DNA of 64,000 nucleotides from JAABRB01 sp041617635 (GTDB lineage: Bacteria; Pseudomonadota; Gammaproteobacteria; Burkholderiales; SG8-39), in contig JBFJOO010000010.1 of the NCBI GenBank assembly GCA_041617635.1, positions 1 through 64,000 of the forward strand, given 5' to 3'. The notes under the pieces are model-generated. The model saw nothing but the letters and a program-made list of their open reading frames with translations. It did not search any database and was not told the DNA's origin. Shown here one piece after another: positions 52,245 to 61,403 of the stretch. Numbering within the stretch: position 1 is the stretch's first letter; each line of letters begins with the position of its first letter. A program made the translations under genes and the position numbers.

Positions 52245-53516
52245 GTGTCCGTGTTTCATGCAATGAGCCTGGTCATCGCGCTGGTGGCCCTGTTCGGCTA
52301 CCTGAATCACCGGTTCATCGGGCTCCCGGACACGGTCGGCATCACGGCGATCGGGCTCGTCGCCGCGCTCGGCGTGACTACCTACGGAACGTATGACCCG
52401 GCAGTCGTCGAGTGGGCCGCGCGCACGATCGAGCACATCGACTTCGCCGAGGTGGTGTTCCATGGCCTGCTCGGCATGCTGCTCTTCGCCGGCAGTCTGC
52501 ACATCAACCTCGGCGACATCGACCGGCAGAAATGGACGATCCTGCTGCTCGCCACGATCGGCGTGCTGCTCTCGACGTGCATCGTCGCCGCGGCATTTTA
52601 TGGCGCCGCGCGTCTCCTCGGCTTCGAGCTGCCGTTCATCTACGCGCTGCTGTTCGGCGCACTGATCTCGCCCACCGACCCGATCGCGGTGCTCGGCATC
52701 CTGCGCAAGGTCGGCGTGCCGAAGAGCCTCGAGACCAAGATCGCCGGCGAGAGCCTGTTCAACGACGGCACCGGCGTCGTGCTGTTCCTCACCCTCTCCG
52801 GGATCGCTTTCGGCGGTCAAGAGGCATCGGTGCCGCAGGTGTTGCTGCTGCTCGGCACCGAGATCATCGGCGGCGTCCTCGTCGGCCTGGCGCTGGGGTT
52901 CGCCGGATTCTTCCTGCTGCGCGGCATCGACAGCTACGCCGTCGAGATCATGCTCACGCTCGCCATGGCGACCGCCGGATACAGCCTGGCGGAGCTGCTG
53001 CACACGTCGGCGCCGATCGCCGTCGTGGTCATGGGCCTGCTCATCGGCAACCACGGCAAGCGGCTCGCCATGTCCGAGCGCACGCGCGAGCACCTGTTCT
53101 CCTTCTGGGATCTTGCCGACGAGCTGCTCAACCTCCTCCTCTTCGGCCTGATCGGCATCGAGATCATCGCGCTCGCCGCGCCGTTCGCGAACCTCGCGCC
53201 GGCGCTCGCCGCGATCCCGATCGTGCTCGCCGCGCGCCTCGCGGCCGTCGGGGTGCCGGTTCTCGCGCTGCGGCAGTTCCGCGAGTTCACGCCCAACACC
53301 GTGAAGATCATGACCTGGGGCGGACTGCGCGGCGGCATCTCGCTCGCGCTCGCGCTTTCGCTGCCGCAGTTCGCGGGCCGCGAGGTGATCGTGTCCGCCA
53401 CCTATGCGGTCGTGATCTTCAGCATCCTCGTGCAGTCGCTCACCATCGAGCCGCTGGTGCGGCGCTGGAGCGCAGGGGATGCCGAGGCGTCGACAATGTC
53501 GGGAAACGGCGACTAG
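52245..53516 (+). CDS. NhaP/CPA1-type sodium:proton antiporter
   Basis: The 423-residue membrane protein starts at GTG 52245 after GGAGAGGAG. It has about 12 TM segments. ALISPTDPIAVLGILRKVGVPKSL and ESLFNDGTGVVLFLTLSG (about 145-190) are the CPA1 ion-binding motifs, where the ND pair is the Na+/H+ exchanging site; GGLRGGISLALALSLP is the later conserved helix. It differs from the antiporter at 3755-5593, having no C-terminal soluble domain. It lies 18 nt after the TRAP permease, supporting a role in Na+ cycling for TRAP uptake. Confidence 0.9.
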   Translation: MSVFHAMSLVIALVALFGYLNHRFIGLPDTVGITAIGLVAALGVTTYGTYDPAVVEWAARTIEHIDFAEVVFHGLLGMLLFAGSLHINLGDIDRQKWTILLLATIGVLLSTCIVAAAFYGAARLLGFELPFIYALLFGALISPTDPIAVLGILRKVGVPKSLETKIAGESLFNDGTGVVLFLTLSGIAFGGQEASVPQVLLLLGTEIIGGVLVGLALGFAGFFLLRGIDSYAVEIMLTLAMATAGYSLAELLHTSAPIAVVVMGLLIGNHGKRLAMSERTREHLFSFWDLADELLNLLLFGLIGIEIIALAAPFANLAPALAAIPIVLAARLAAVGVPVLALRQFREFTPNTVKIMTWGGLRGGISLALALSLPQFAGREVIVSATYAVVIFSILVQSLTIEPLVRRWSAGDAEASTMSGNGD

Positions 53517-53622
53517 GCCAACCGGATGAAGAGGGAATTTTGGTGCGTGGGTATGGTCGAAACGGCTGGCCGGGTGTTTGCCCAAACGCGTGGCCACCCT
53601 CCCACGCACGAATCGAGCGCGC

Positions 53623-54066
53623 ATGCACGAGCTCCAGACGGACATCGAGATCACCGCCTCACCGGAAGAAGTCTGGGCCGTCCTCACGGACTTCGCGAAC
53701 TATCCGCGGTGGAACCCGTTCATCCGCCATGTCGACGGCGCGGCGGAGGAAGGCCGATCGCTCGAAGTCTGCATCCATCCGCCCGGCGAACGGCGCGCGA
53801 GTTTTCGACCCAGGGTGCTGGTTGCCGACGCGCCGCGCGAGTTGCGCTGGCGCGCCCACCTGCTGCGCATGCCCGGCATGTTCGAGGGCGAACATCGATT
53901 CCTGCTCGAGCCCCTGCCCAACGGCAGGGTGCGTTTCGAGCAGAGCGAGCGGTTCAGCGGGCTGCTGACGCCGTTGCTGCACGACCGCATCGACCGCAGC
54001 ATCTGTCGCGGGTTTCGCGAGATGAACTCGGCGCTGAAAGGACGCGTCGAGCGCGGCGGCGCATAA
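53623..54066 (+). CDS. SRPBCC (START-like) domain protein
   Basis: The 147-residue protein starts at 53623 (MHELQTDIEITASPEEVWAVLTDFANYPRWNPFI). This start opens an SRPBCC/polyketide-cyclase-type lipid-binding fold: VLTDFANYPRWNPF near the N-terminus, a central GMFEGEHRFLLEPL, and a final long helix GFREMNSALKGRVE. Upstream in-frame codons would only add a poor leader. It binds a hydrophobic ligand in the cytoplasm. It stands alone 106 bp downstream of the antiporter. Function unknown. Confidence 0.82.
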   Translation: MHELQTDIEITASPEEVWAVLTDFANYPRWNPFIRHVDGAAEEGRSLEVCIHPPGERRASFRPRVLVADAPRELRWRAHLLRMPGMFEGEHRFLLEPLPNGRVRFEQSERFSGLLTPLLHDRIDRSICRGFREMNSALKGRVERGGA

Positions 54067-54102
54067 CGTTGCGCACGCGCCGGTAACTGCCGGTGTGCGG
54101 TG

Positions 54103-54618
54103 CTACGCGACCTGCTTTGGAGCGGGCGGCGGATTTTCCAGGGAGTCCGCCTCGAGCGGCAGCTCCGGCGCGAGCGCCGATTCCGCGGCGGGCGGCGCGC
54201 CCATCATCTCGGCGACGTCCTCGATCGCGGCGACGATCGCGGTCTTGCGCGCATCGGCGAGCCTCGCGAAGCGCGACACGAAACGCTCGTGCAGAAAGGG
54301 CGGCGCCGCATCGAGCAGCTCGGCGCCGGCCGCGGTGAGGCGTGAGTGCACCACACGCCGATCCAGCGCATTGCGGTAGAGCTCGACGAGGCCGCGCGCT
54401 TCGAGCTTGTCGAGGATCGTCGTCACGGTCGCCTGGCTCAAGCTCGCCGCGTCGGAGATCCGGCCCGACGTGACTTCGCCCAGCCGGCGGATCGCGGTGA
54501 GCACGACGAGCTGCGGCAGGGTGACGCCGGACACGCGCTCGACCTGCTTCGAATGGCGCGCCACGCCCTGCACGATGCGACGAATCGCGGTGAGAACTCT
54601 GCGTTCCAGATCGTTCAT
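54103..54618 (-). CDS. MarR-family transcriptional regulator
   Basis: The 171-residue protein has a winged helix (about 28-105): LPQLVVLTAIRRLGEVTSGRISDAASLSQATVTTILDKLEARGLVELYRNALDRRVVHSRLTAAG. The D-R-R-V wing is intact. The C-terminal 40 residues are Pro/Ala/Glu-rich and unusual. It is divergent from the NAGGN operon, with 72 bp between start codons. A palindrome there overlaps the operon promoter, so it probably represses the operon and possibly itself. MarR proteins such as EctR control osmolyte genes in other bacteria, which fits. Confidence 0.9.
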   Translation of the reverse strand: MNDLERRVLTAIRRIVQGVARHSKQVERVSGVTLPQLVVLTAIRRLGEVTSGRISDAASLSQATVTTILDKLEARGLVELYRNALDRRVVHSRLTAAGAELLDAAPPFLHERFVSRFARLADARKTAIVAAIEDVAEMMGAPPAAESALAPELPLEADSLENPPPAPKQVA

Positions 54619-54625
54619 GATTTTA

Positions 54626-54639
54626 TTTTGACATCAAAA
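54626..54639. promoter_or_regulatory. Probable MarR operator
   Basis: TTTTGA (54626-54631), CA, TCAAAA (54634-54639) is a 14-bp palindrome of the size and TTGA/TCAA type used by MarR proteins. It lies 8 bp from the MarR start and overlaps the TTGACA -35 box of the divergent operon, so binding would block it. Confidence 0.5.
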
Positions 54640-54656
54640 GATTAGTGCTGTAAACT
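54628..54656 (+). promoter_or_regulatory. Sigma-70 promoter of the NAGGN operon
   Basis: A perfect -35 TTGACA (54628-54633) is followed by exactly 17 nt and TAAACT (54651-54656, four of six). Transcription would start near 54663, 28 nt before the ATG at 54691. AAGG (54677-54680) can serve as Shine-Dalgarno. This is the best promoter I could see in the window. Confidence 0.62.
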
Positions 54657-54690
54657 TCTCTCTGCTTCAAATGATGTAAGGTCATGATTT

Positions 54691-56463
54691 ATGTGTGGAA
54701 TATGTGGTGAGGTGGCGTTCGACGCGTCTCCCGCGTCGGCTGCCTCGCTACAAGCGATGTCCGACGCACTTGCTCCCCGGGGCCCGGACGGCTCCGGAAT
54801 CCTGGTACGCGGCCCGGTCGGGCTCGGCCATCGCCGGCTGAAAATCATCGATCTCTCCGAGCGCGCCGCGCAGCCGATGACCGACCCGGCGCTCGGCTTG
54901 TCGGTCGTGTTCAATGGGTGCATCTATAACTATCGCGCGCTGCGGGGGGAACTCGAGGGGCTCGGCTACCGGTTCTTCTCGGACGGCGACACCGAGGTGG
55001 TGCTCAAAGCGTGGCACGCCTGGGGCGAGCGCTGCCCGGAGCGCTACAACGGCAGGTTCGCTTTCGCCGTGCACGAGCGCGACAGCGGGCGGGTGATCCT
55101 GGTACGCGACCGGCTCGGCATCAAACCGCTGTACTACACCGAGTCGCGCGGTCGCCTGCGTTTCGCCTCGACGCTGCCGGCGCTGCTCGCCGCGGGCGGT
55201 GTCGACACCTCGATCGATCCGGTGGCGCTCAACCATTACCTGTCGTTCCACGCGGTCGTGCCGCCGCCGCGCACCATCCTGAAGGGCGTGCGCAAGCTGC
55301 CGCCCGCCACCGTGCGCAGCATCGAAGCCGACGGTCGCGTGCGCGACCGCACGTACTGGCGCCTGTCGTTCGACCCGACCGCCGACGACAAGCTCGCGAG
55401 CAACGAAGCCTGGCGCGAGCGGCTCGCTGCCGCACTGCGCCGCGCGGTCGAGCGGCGCATGGTGGCCGACGTGCCGGTCGGCGTGCTGCTTTCCGGCGGT
55501 GTCGACTCGAGCCTGATCGTGGGGCTGCTGACCGAGGCCGGCCAGACCGGTCTCAACACTTTTTCGATCGGCTTCGAGTCGGTGAACGGCGAGCAGGGAG
55601 ACGAGTTCCATTACTCGGATGTGGTCGCGCAGCGCTTCGAGACCGAGCACCATCGCATCTTCGTCGAATCGGACCGGCTGATCGAGGCCCTGCCCGGGAC
55701 CATCGCGGCGATGTCGGAGCCGATGGTGTCGTACGACAATGTCGGCTTCTACCTGCTGTCGCAGGAAGTGGCGCGCCACGTCAAGGTGGTGCAGAGCGGG
55801 CAAGGCGCCGACGAGGTCTTCGGCGGCTACGACTGGTACCCGAAGATGGTGGGGTCGGGCAACCCGGCCGCGGACTACGCGCGCGCCTTCATGGATCGCG
55901 ACTACCAGCGCTACATGCAGCACGTGTCGGCCGAGTACGTCGGCAACGACCACGCGCGCCAGCTGGTCGAGGACGAGATGGAGCGCCCCGGCGCGACCGA
56001 CCCGGTGGACCGGGCGCTGCGCCTGGACACCACCGTGATGCTGGTCGACGACCCGGTGAAGCGCGTCGACAACATGACCATGGCAGCCGGGCTCGAGGCA
56101 CGCGTGCCGTTCCTCGACCACGAGCTCGTGGAGCTCGCGGCGCGCATCCCGCCGCACCAGAAATTGCGCGATGGCGGCAAGGGCGTCCTCAAGGACGTCG
56201 CGCGCCAGGTCGTGCCGAGAGAGGTGATCGACCGGCCGAAGGGGTACTTCCCGGTGCCGGCGTTGAAGTATCTCGAGGGACCATACCTCGAGATGGCGCG
56301 CGACGCGCTCGGATCAAGCGCGGCGCGCGAGCGCCGCATCTTCCGCAAGGACTACATCGACACGCTGTTCGATGATCCCAAAGGTCACATCACGCCGCTG
56401 CGCGGCTCGGAGTTGTGGCAGGCGGCGCTGCTCGAGATGTGGCTGCAATCTCATGGAGCCTGA
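54691..56463 (+). CDS. asnO: N-acetylglutaminylglutamine amidotransferase (AsnB-like)
   Basis: The 590-residue enzyme has an N-terminal class II glutamine amidotransferase domain (MCGICGEVAF, nucleophile C2, through about 200) and an asparagine-synthase-type ATP pyrophosphatase domain from about 245 (LLSGGVDSSLIVGLL; SGGVDSS binds pyrophosphate). Such AsnB-like proteins with the GNAT/ATP-grasp and M42 genes make up the NAGGN osmolyte operon. It should amidate the terminal carboxyl of N-acetylglutamylglutamine to give NAGGN, using glutamine. It is a single intact gene following the promoter described. The next gene starts 4 nt after its stop. Confidence 0.9.
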   Translation: MCGICGEVAFDASPASAASLQAMSDALAPRGPDGSGILVRGPVGLGHRRLKIIDLSERAAQPMTDPALGLSVVFNGCIYNYRALRGELEGLGYRFFSDGDTEVVLKAWHAWGERCPERYNGRFAFAVHERDSGRVILVRDRLGIKPLYYTESRGRLRFASTLPALLAAGGVDTSIDPVALNHYLSFHAVVPPPRTILKGVRKLPPATVRSIEADGRVRDRTYWRLSFDPTADDKLASNEAWRERLAAALRRAVERRMVADVPVGVLLSGGVDSSLIVGLLTEAGQTGLNTFSIGFESVNGEQGDEFHYSDVVAQRFETEHHRIFVESDRLIEALPGTIAAMSEPMVSYDNVGFYLLSQEVARHVKVVQSGQGADEVFGGYDWYPKMVGSGNPAADYARAFMDRDYQRYMQHVSAEYVGNDHARQLVEDEMERPGATDPVDRALRLDTTVMLVDDPVKRVDNMTMAAGLEARVPFLDHELVELAARIPPHQKLRDGGKGVLKDVARQVVPREVIDRPKGYFPVPALKYLEGPYLEMARDALGSSAARERRIFRKDYIDTLFDDPKGHITPLRGSELWQAALLEMWLQSHGA

Positions 56464-56467
56464 TGTC

Positions 56468-58261
56468 ATGAGCGCGGACCCATCCCGCAATGTACGCAAG
56501 GCCCGCCCGAAGGGCGCTCATGTCCCTCGCAAGCCAAGGATGCGCGGACATGCGGAGACCCTCGCCACTCACGGGGCGCCGCACGACACCCTCGAGCTCT
56601 GGGACGACGCTACGCTTGACTGCGGCTGGGGCCGGTTGCTGTTCGGTCAGACCTTCGCCAACCCTGCGACCCTCGCCGGAGCGCTGCTCGAGGAGGGGCC
56701 CGCGCGGCGCGACATCGCCGCCTACGTGCGCGATCCTCATCTTGTGCTGGCGGCTGCGCCGCTGGACCTGTTCCTCGACCCGTCGCACACGTACCGGCTC
56801 GACCTCGCCACGTACCGCCCAGCGCGGCACAAGCCGCGCGGCTTCAAGATACGGCCGCTCGCGAGCACGATCGACGCCGATGCGGTCAACCGCATCTATC
56901 TCGCGCGCGCGATGGTGCCGGTGCAGCCGGAATTCCTGGTCGCGCAGCGCAATAGCCAAACCATCGTCCACCTGGTGGCGGAAGACGAGACCACCGGCGC
57001 GGTGATCGGCACGGTGACCGGCGTGGACCACCGCCGCGCCATGGGCGATCCGACCGGCGGCACCTCGCTCTGGTGCCTCGCGGTGGACCCGCAGGCGGTG
57101 CCTTTGCACATCGGGGAATCGCTAGTGCGACGCCTCGCGGAGGACTTCATCGCGCGCGGCGCGCAAAGCCTCGACCTCTCGGTGATGCACGACAACGCGC
57201 AGGCGATCGAGCTCTACGAGAAACTCGGCTTCGCGCGCATCCAGGCGTTCACCGTGAAGCGCAAGAATCCGATCAACGAGAAGCTGTTCGTCGGTCGGCC
57301 GCCCGAGGCGGAGCTCAATCCCTACGCGCGGATCATCGTCGACGAGGCGCGCCGGCGCGGCATCGGCGTCGAGGTGGTCGACGCGGAGGGCGGCCTGTTC
57401 CGGCTCACCTCGGGCGGGCGCTCGATCCTGTGCCGCGAGAGCCTCTCGGAGCTCACGACCAGCGTCGCGATGAGCGTGTGCGACGACAAGGCGGTGACGC
57501 GCCGCGCGGTGCAGCGTGCGGGCGTCGAGGTGCCCGAACAGATCGAGGCCACCTCGCGCGAGGATGTGGCGCGCTTCCTTGAGCGCCACGGCTCGGTGGT
57601 GGTCAAGCCGGCGCGCGGCGAGCAGGGTCGCGGCGTCGCGGTGGGTATCGAGGATATCGATCAGGCGATGGCGGCCGTCGAGCAAGCGCACGCGCATTGC
57701 GACCGGGTGCTGGTCGAGCGTTGCGCGCAGGGCGAGGATCTGCGCCTGGTCGTGATCGGCTACAAGCTCGTTGCCGCCGCCGTGCGCCGCCCGGCGCGCG
57801 TGGTCGGCGACGGCCGGACGCCGATCCGCGAGCTGATCGAGCGCCAAAGCCGGCGGCGCGCCGCCGCCACCGGCGGCGAATCAAGAATCCCGGTCGACGC
57901 CGAGACCGAGCGCTGCGTGCACCGCGCCGGCTACCGGTTGGACGATGTGCCGCCCGCGAGCACCGAGATCGCGGTGCGCAAGACCGCCAACCTGCACACC
58001 GGCGGCACGATCCACGATGTGACCGACGAGGTGCATCCGAAGCTGGTGGAGGCCGCGGTCAAGGCGGCACACGCGATCAACGTGCCGGTCACCGGCATCG
58101 ACTTCATCGTCAAGTCGCCCACCGAGCCGGAGTACGTGTTCATCGAGGCGAACGAGCGCCCGGGCTTGGCGAACCACGAGCCGCAGCCGACGGCCGAGCG
58201 TTTCATCGACCTGCTGTTTCCGCAATCGCTGCCCACCGGGGTGCGGCACGCCGGGCTCTGA
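56468..58261 (+). CDS. ngg: N-acetylglutaminylglutamine synthetase (GNAT/ATP-grasp fusion)
   Basis: The 597-residue bifunctional protein starts at 56468 with GGAG 9 nt upstream (ATG 56453 is a poorer choice inside the previous gene). Residues about 130-280 form a GNAT acetyltransferase (IGTVTGVDHRRAMGDPTGGTSLWCLAVDPQ, then YEKLGFARIQAF). From about 330 to the end is an ATP-grasp ligase (VVVKPARGEQGRGVAVGI, RLVVIGYKLVAAAVRRPARVVGDG, GIDFIVKSPTEPEYVFIEANERPGL). It acetylates glutamine or glutamate and ligates it to a second glutamine. The fusion is characteristic of NAGGN operons. Confidence 0.9.
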   Translation: MSADPSRNVRKARPKGAHVPRKPRMRGHAETLATHGAPHDTLELWDDATLDCGWGRLLFGQTFANPATLAGALLEEGPARRDIAAYVRDPHLVLAAAPLDLFLDPSHTYRLDLATYRPARHKPRGFKIRPLASTIDADAVNRIYLARAMVPVQPEFLVAQRNSQTIVHLVAEDETTGAVIGTVTGVDHRRAMGDPTGGTSLWCLAVDPQAVPLHIGESLVRRLAEDFIARGAQSLDLSVMHDNAQAIELYEKLGFARIQAFTVKRKNPINEKLFVGRPPEAELNPYARIIVDEARRRGIGVEVVDAEGGLFRLTSGGRSILCRESLSELTTSVAMSVCDDKAVTRRAVQRAGVEVPEQIEATSREDVARFLERHGSVVVKPARGEQGRGVAVGIEDIDQAMAAVEQAHAHCDRVLVERCAQGEDLRLVVIGYKLVAAAVRRPARVVGDGRTPIRELIERQSRRRAAATGGESRIPVDAETERCVHRAGYRLDDVPPASTEIAVRKTANLHTGGTIHDVTDEVHPKLVEAAVKAAHAINVPVTGIDFIVKSPTEPEYVFIEANERPGLANHEPQPTAERFIDLLFPQSLPTGVRHAGL

Positions 58262-58270
58262 GGAGGCGCC

Positions 58271-59431
58271 ATGTCCAGGCTGAAAATCGACGTCGACTAC
58301 CTCGCCGAAGTGCTGCGGCGCCTGCTGGAGATTCCCAGCCCGGCGGGGTATACCGATACCATCGTGCGGTACGCGTGCGAGGAACTCGGGCGGCTCGGCG
58401 TGCAGTACGAGCTCACGCGGCGCGGTGCGATCCGCGCCCACCTCCCGGGGCACGAATCGCGTGGCCCGCGAGCGCTGTCCGCGCACCTCGACACGCTCGG
58501 CGCCCAGGTCAAGAGCCTGAAGCCGAACGGGCGTCTCGAGCTGGTGCCGATCGGCCACTGGTCGTCGCGCTTTGCCGAGGGTGGGCGCTGCACGCTGTTC
58601 ACCGATCGCGGCTCCTACCGCGGCAGCATCCTGCCGCTCAAGGCCTCGGGCCATACGTACAACGAGCAGATCGACACGCAGCCGGTCGGCTGGGAGCACG
58701 TCGAGCTGCGCGTCGACGCGCTGACGCGCAACACACGCGACCTCGAGCGCCTGGGCATCGCCATCGGCGACACGATCGCAATCGACCCGCGCAGCGAGTT
58801 TCTGCCGAACGGGTTCATCGTCTCGCGTCACCTGGACGACAAGGCGGGCTGCGCGGCAATGCTCGCCGCGGTCAAAGCGCTGGTCGAGGACGGCGGCAAG
58901 CTGCCGGTCGACACGCTGTTCATGTTCTCGATCTCCGAAGAGGTGGGGGTGGGCGCCTCGTCGCTGCCGACCCAGGACATCGCCTCGCTGGTGGTGGTCG
59001 ACAACGGCACCACGGCGCCGGGACAGGCGAGCGACGAGTTCGGCGTCACCATCTGCATGGGCGACCAGACCGGGCCCTTCGACTACCACCTGACGCGCAA
59101 GCTCATTCGCCTCTGCCGGGATAACGACATCGCGTTCCAACAAGACGTGTTCCGCTACTACCGGTCCGACAGCGCATCCGCCATCGAGGCGGGCCACGAT
59201 GTGCGCACCGCGCTCATCACCTTCGGCATCGACGCCTCGCACGGCCACGAGCGCATCCACATGCACGCGCTGCGTTCGCTCGCCGAGCTGATCACCGCCT
59301 ACGCACGCAGCTCGGTCGAGATTCCGCGCGACATGGAGGAGTGGGGCTCCCTGAAGGGCTTCACCAAGCAGCCGATGAAGGAGGCGGAGAGCACGCATCT
59401 CACCCCCGCCGGTCCGACCGACAAGTCCTGA
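58271..59431 (+). CDS. M42-family peptidase of the NAGGN osmoprotectant operon
   Basis: The 386-residue metallopeptidase keeps all the M42 zinc and catalytic positions: SAHLDTLGA (His/Asp), LDDKAGCAAML (bridging Asp), SEEVGVGASS (Glu pair), VVDNGT (Asp) and IDASHGHERIHMHA (His). It probably trims or recycles the NAGGN peptide when osmotic stress ends, or cuts a precursor. It starts 9 nt after the synthetase stop with GAGGAGG upstream. It is the third of the usual three operon genes. Confidence 0.9.
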   Translation: MSRLKIDVDYLAEVLRRLLEIPSPAGYTDTIVRYACEELGRLGVQYELTRRGAIRAHLPGHESRGPRALSAHLDTLGAQVKSLKPNGRLELVPIGHWSSRFAEGGRCTLFTDRGSYRGSILPLKASGHTYNEQIDTQPVGWEHVELRVDALTRNTRDLERLGIAIGDTIAIDPRSEFLPNGFIVSRHLDDKAGCAAMLAAVKALVEDGGKLPVDTLFMFSISEEVGVGASSLPTQDIASLVVVDNGTTAPGQASDEFGVTICMGDQTGPFDYHLTRKLIRLCRDNDIAFQQDVFRYYRSDSASAIEAGHDVRTALITFGIDASHGHERIHMHALRSLAELITAYARSSVEIPRDMEEWGSLKGFTKQPMKEAESTHLTPAGPTDKS

Positions 59432-59443
59432 CGCGGCGCGGCA

Positions 59444-61147
59444 ATGGCGCAACGCGAGCTGAGCGTCCGCGCGCTCGCCACCGGCGTCGCGCTCGGCGCG
59501 GCGCTCGCGCCGTGCAACATCTACTCGGGCCTCAAGATCGGCTGGTCGTTCAACATGTCGATCATCGCGCTGCTCGTGGGCGTCGCGCTGTGGCGCACGC
59601 TCGAACGCGCCTCGAGCGCGCCACACTGGACGCTCAAGGAAAGCAACATCTCGCAGACTGCCGCGTCTTCAGCGGCCTCGATCGTCTCGGGCGGGCTGGT
59701 GGCACCGATTCCGGCCTTTGCGCTCCTCTCCGGCGAAAACCTCGCGCCGCTGCCACTGATCGGGTGGGTGTTCGCAGTGAGCTTTCTCGGCATCTGGGTC
59801 GCGTGGTTCCTGCGGCCCGCGATGATCGTCCGCGCACCGCTTCCCTTTCCGGCCGGCGTCGCGACGCTCGAGACGCTACGCGACGTGTTCGCGCACGGAC
59901 GCGAGGCCGCGCTGCGCATCGCGGTGCTCGGCGGCGCCGGCCTCGCCTCCGGCGCGGTGCAGGCGGTGCAGGCCTTCGCGTGGCAGATCCCGCGCTGGGC
60001 GCCGACACCTATGCTCGGCAAGCTCACGTTCTCCTTCGAGCCGTCGCTGCTGCTAGTGGGCTTCGGCGCGATCATCGGCATCCGCGTCGGACTGTCGCTC
60101 CTCGCCGGCGCACTCGTCGCATGGGGCGGCATCGCGCCGGTCCTCCTCGAGCAAGGACTCGTTGCGTCGGGCGCGGCAAACAGCGGTTCGCTCTTCGGAC
60201 CCCTCGTGGAATGGCTGTTGTGGCCGGGCGTCAGCCTGATGGTCACGGCAACGCTTGCGAGCCTCGCCGTGCAGCTGGTCCTCGGCGGGCGCCGGCGCTA
60301 CGCGAGCCCCGGACCGCGCCCGCCGAGCCCGGTCAAGCTCCCCGCGCTCGCCGGGCTCGCGATCGCAACCGCGCTGGCGGTGGCGCTGCAAGTCGCGCTG
60401 TTCGACATCTCTCTCTGGATGGCGCTGCTCGCGGTGCCGCTCGCGCTGGTGCTCGCCTCCGTGGCGGCACGCGTGGTCGGCGAGACCGGCATTCCGCCGA
60501 TCGGCGCGATCGGCAAGGTGTCGCAGTTGAGCTTTGGCGTGCTCGCCCCGGGCCAGGCGATCACCAACCTCATGACGGCGAACGTCGCGGGTGGCGCCGC
60601 CGGTCAGTGTGCCGACCTGATGAACGACTTCAAGGTCGGCCACGCGATCGACGCCTCGCCGTCGCGGCAGTCGATCGCGCAGTGCTTCGGCATCCTCGCC
60701 GGGAGCATCGTCGGCGCGCTGGTCTATCTCGCGCTGATCCCGGATCCGCAGACGATGCTGCTCACCGAGGACTGGCCGGCACCCGCGGTTGCAACGTGGA
60801 AAGCGGTGGCCGAGGCGCTGGCGCACGGCCTCGACTCGGTTCCGCCGAGCGCGCGCGCGGCGATGCTTGCGGGCGGCGTCGCCGGACTCGTGCTCGGCGT
60901 GCTCGAGGCGCTGTTGCCGGCGCGGCGCGCAGTCTATCTCCCGAGCGCGGTCGCCTTGGGGCTCGCGTTTGTAATCCCGGCGTCGATCTCCTTGATGATG
61001 TTCTGCGGCGCGCTGATCGCTTGGCTGTTTGCGGTGTGGCGCGAGAATCTCGCCGCGCGCTTCAGCATCGCCGCGGCGGCCGGGTTGATCGCGGGCGAAA
61101 GCATCGTCGGGGTCGCCGCGGCGCTTTGGTCGATGACGGGCGGATAG
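59444..61147 (+). CDS. OPT-family peptide transporter
   Basis: The 567-residue membrane protein has about 13-15 hydrophobic segments. It opens CNIYSGLKIGWSFNMSI, the characteristic OPT motif, and has VGETGIPPIGAIGKVSQLSFGVLAPGQ (about 345-371) and the family loop GQCADLMNDFKVGHAIDASPSRQ. OPT proteins import oligopeptides or metal complexes using protons. It starts 12 nt after the M42 peptidase, so it belongs to the NAGGN operon, where a transporter for the dipeptide or its precursor is plausible. Standard NAGGN sets are described by three genes, so this is an addition. Confidence 0.88.
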   Translation: MAQRELSVRALATGVALGAALAPCNIYSGLKIGWSFNMSIIALLVGVALWRTLERASSAPHWTLKESNISQTAASSAASIVSGGLVAPIPAFALLSGENLAPLPLIGWVFAVSFLGIWVAWFLRPAMIVRAPLPFPAGVATLETLRDVFAHGREAALRIAVLGGAGLASGAVQAVQAFAWQIPRWAPTPMLGKLTFSFEPSLLLVGFGAIIGIRVGLSLLAGALVAWGGIAPVLLEQGLVASGAANSGSLFGPLVEWLLWPGVSLMVTATLASLAVQLVLGGRRRYASPGPRPPSPVKLPALAGLAIATALAVALQVALFDISLWMALLAVPLALVLASVAARVVGETGIPPIGAIGKVSQLSFGVLAPGQAITNLMTANVAGGAAGQCADLMNDFKVGHAIDASPSRQSIAQCFGILAGSIVGALVYLALIPDPQTMLLTEDWPAPAVATWKAVAEALAHGLDSVPPSARAAMLAGGVAGLVLGVLEALLPARRAVYLPSAVALGLAFVIPASISLMMFCGALIAWLFAVWRENLAARFSIAAAAGLIAGESIVGVAAALWSMTGG

Positions 61148-61403
61148 CGCCCCCTGGGCTCGGCCAAACGCGAAAACTCGTACGCGCCTGAGTTCGGAGG
61201 TAATATCGCGCTGGCCTCGTGCGCGCCCTGATTCGGGCGCTCCCGGATATTATCCCGTTGATTTTGCTTGCTGCTTCGGTGGGCGCCCGCGCGGAAACAA
61301 TTGAAACAAAGTACCGTCGCGGCGGACATTCCCGGGAAACACGCGGCACTTAGTCTCTGCACCGCTGCACAACTTCGGCAACCCTGACCAGGAGGCGATG
61401 GCC

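Noticed and set aside
61223..61255. GCGCCC/GGGCGC hairpin and GGATATTATCC palindrome as terminator of the OPT operon
   Set aside because: Stems are short and no T-run follows, so I could not choose between terminator, operator and chance.
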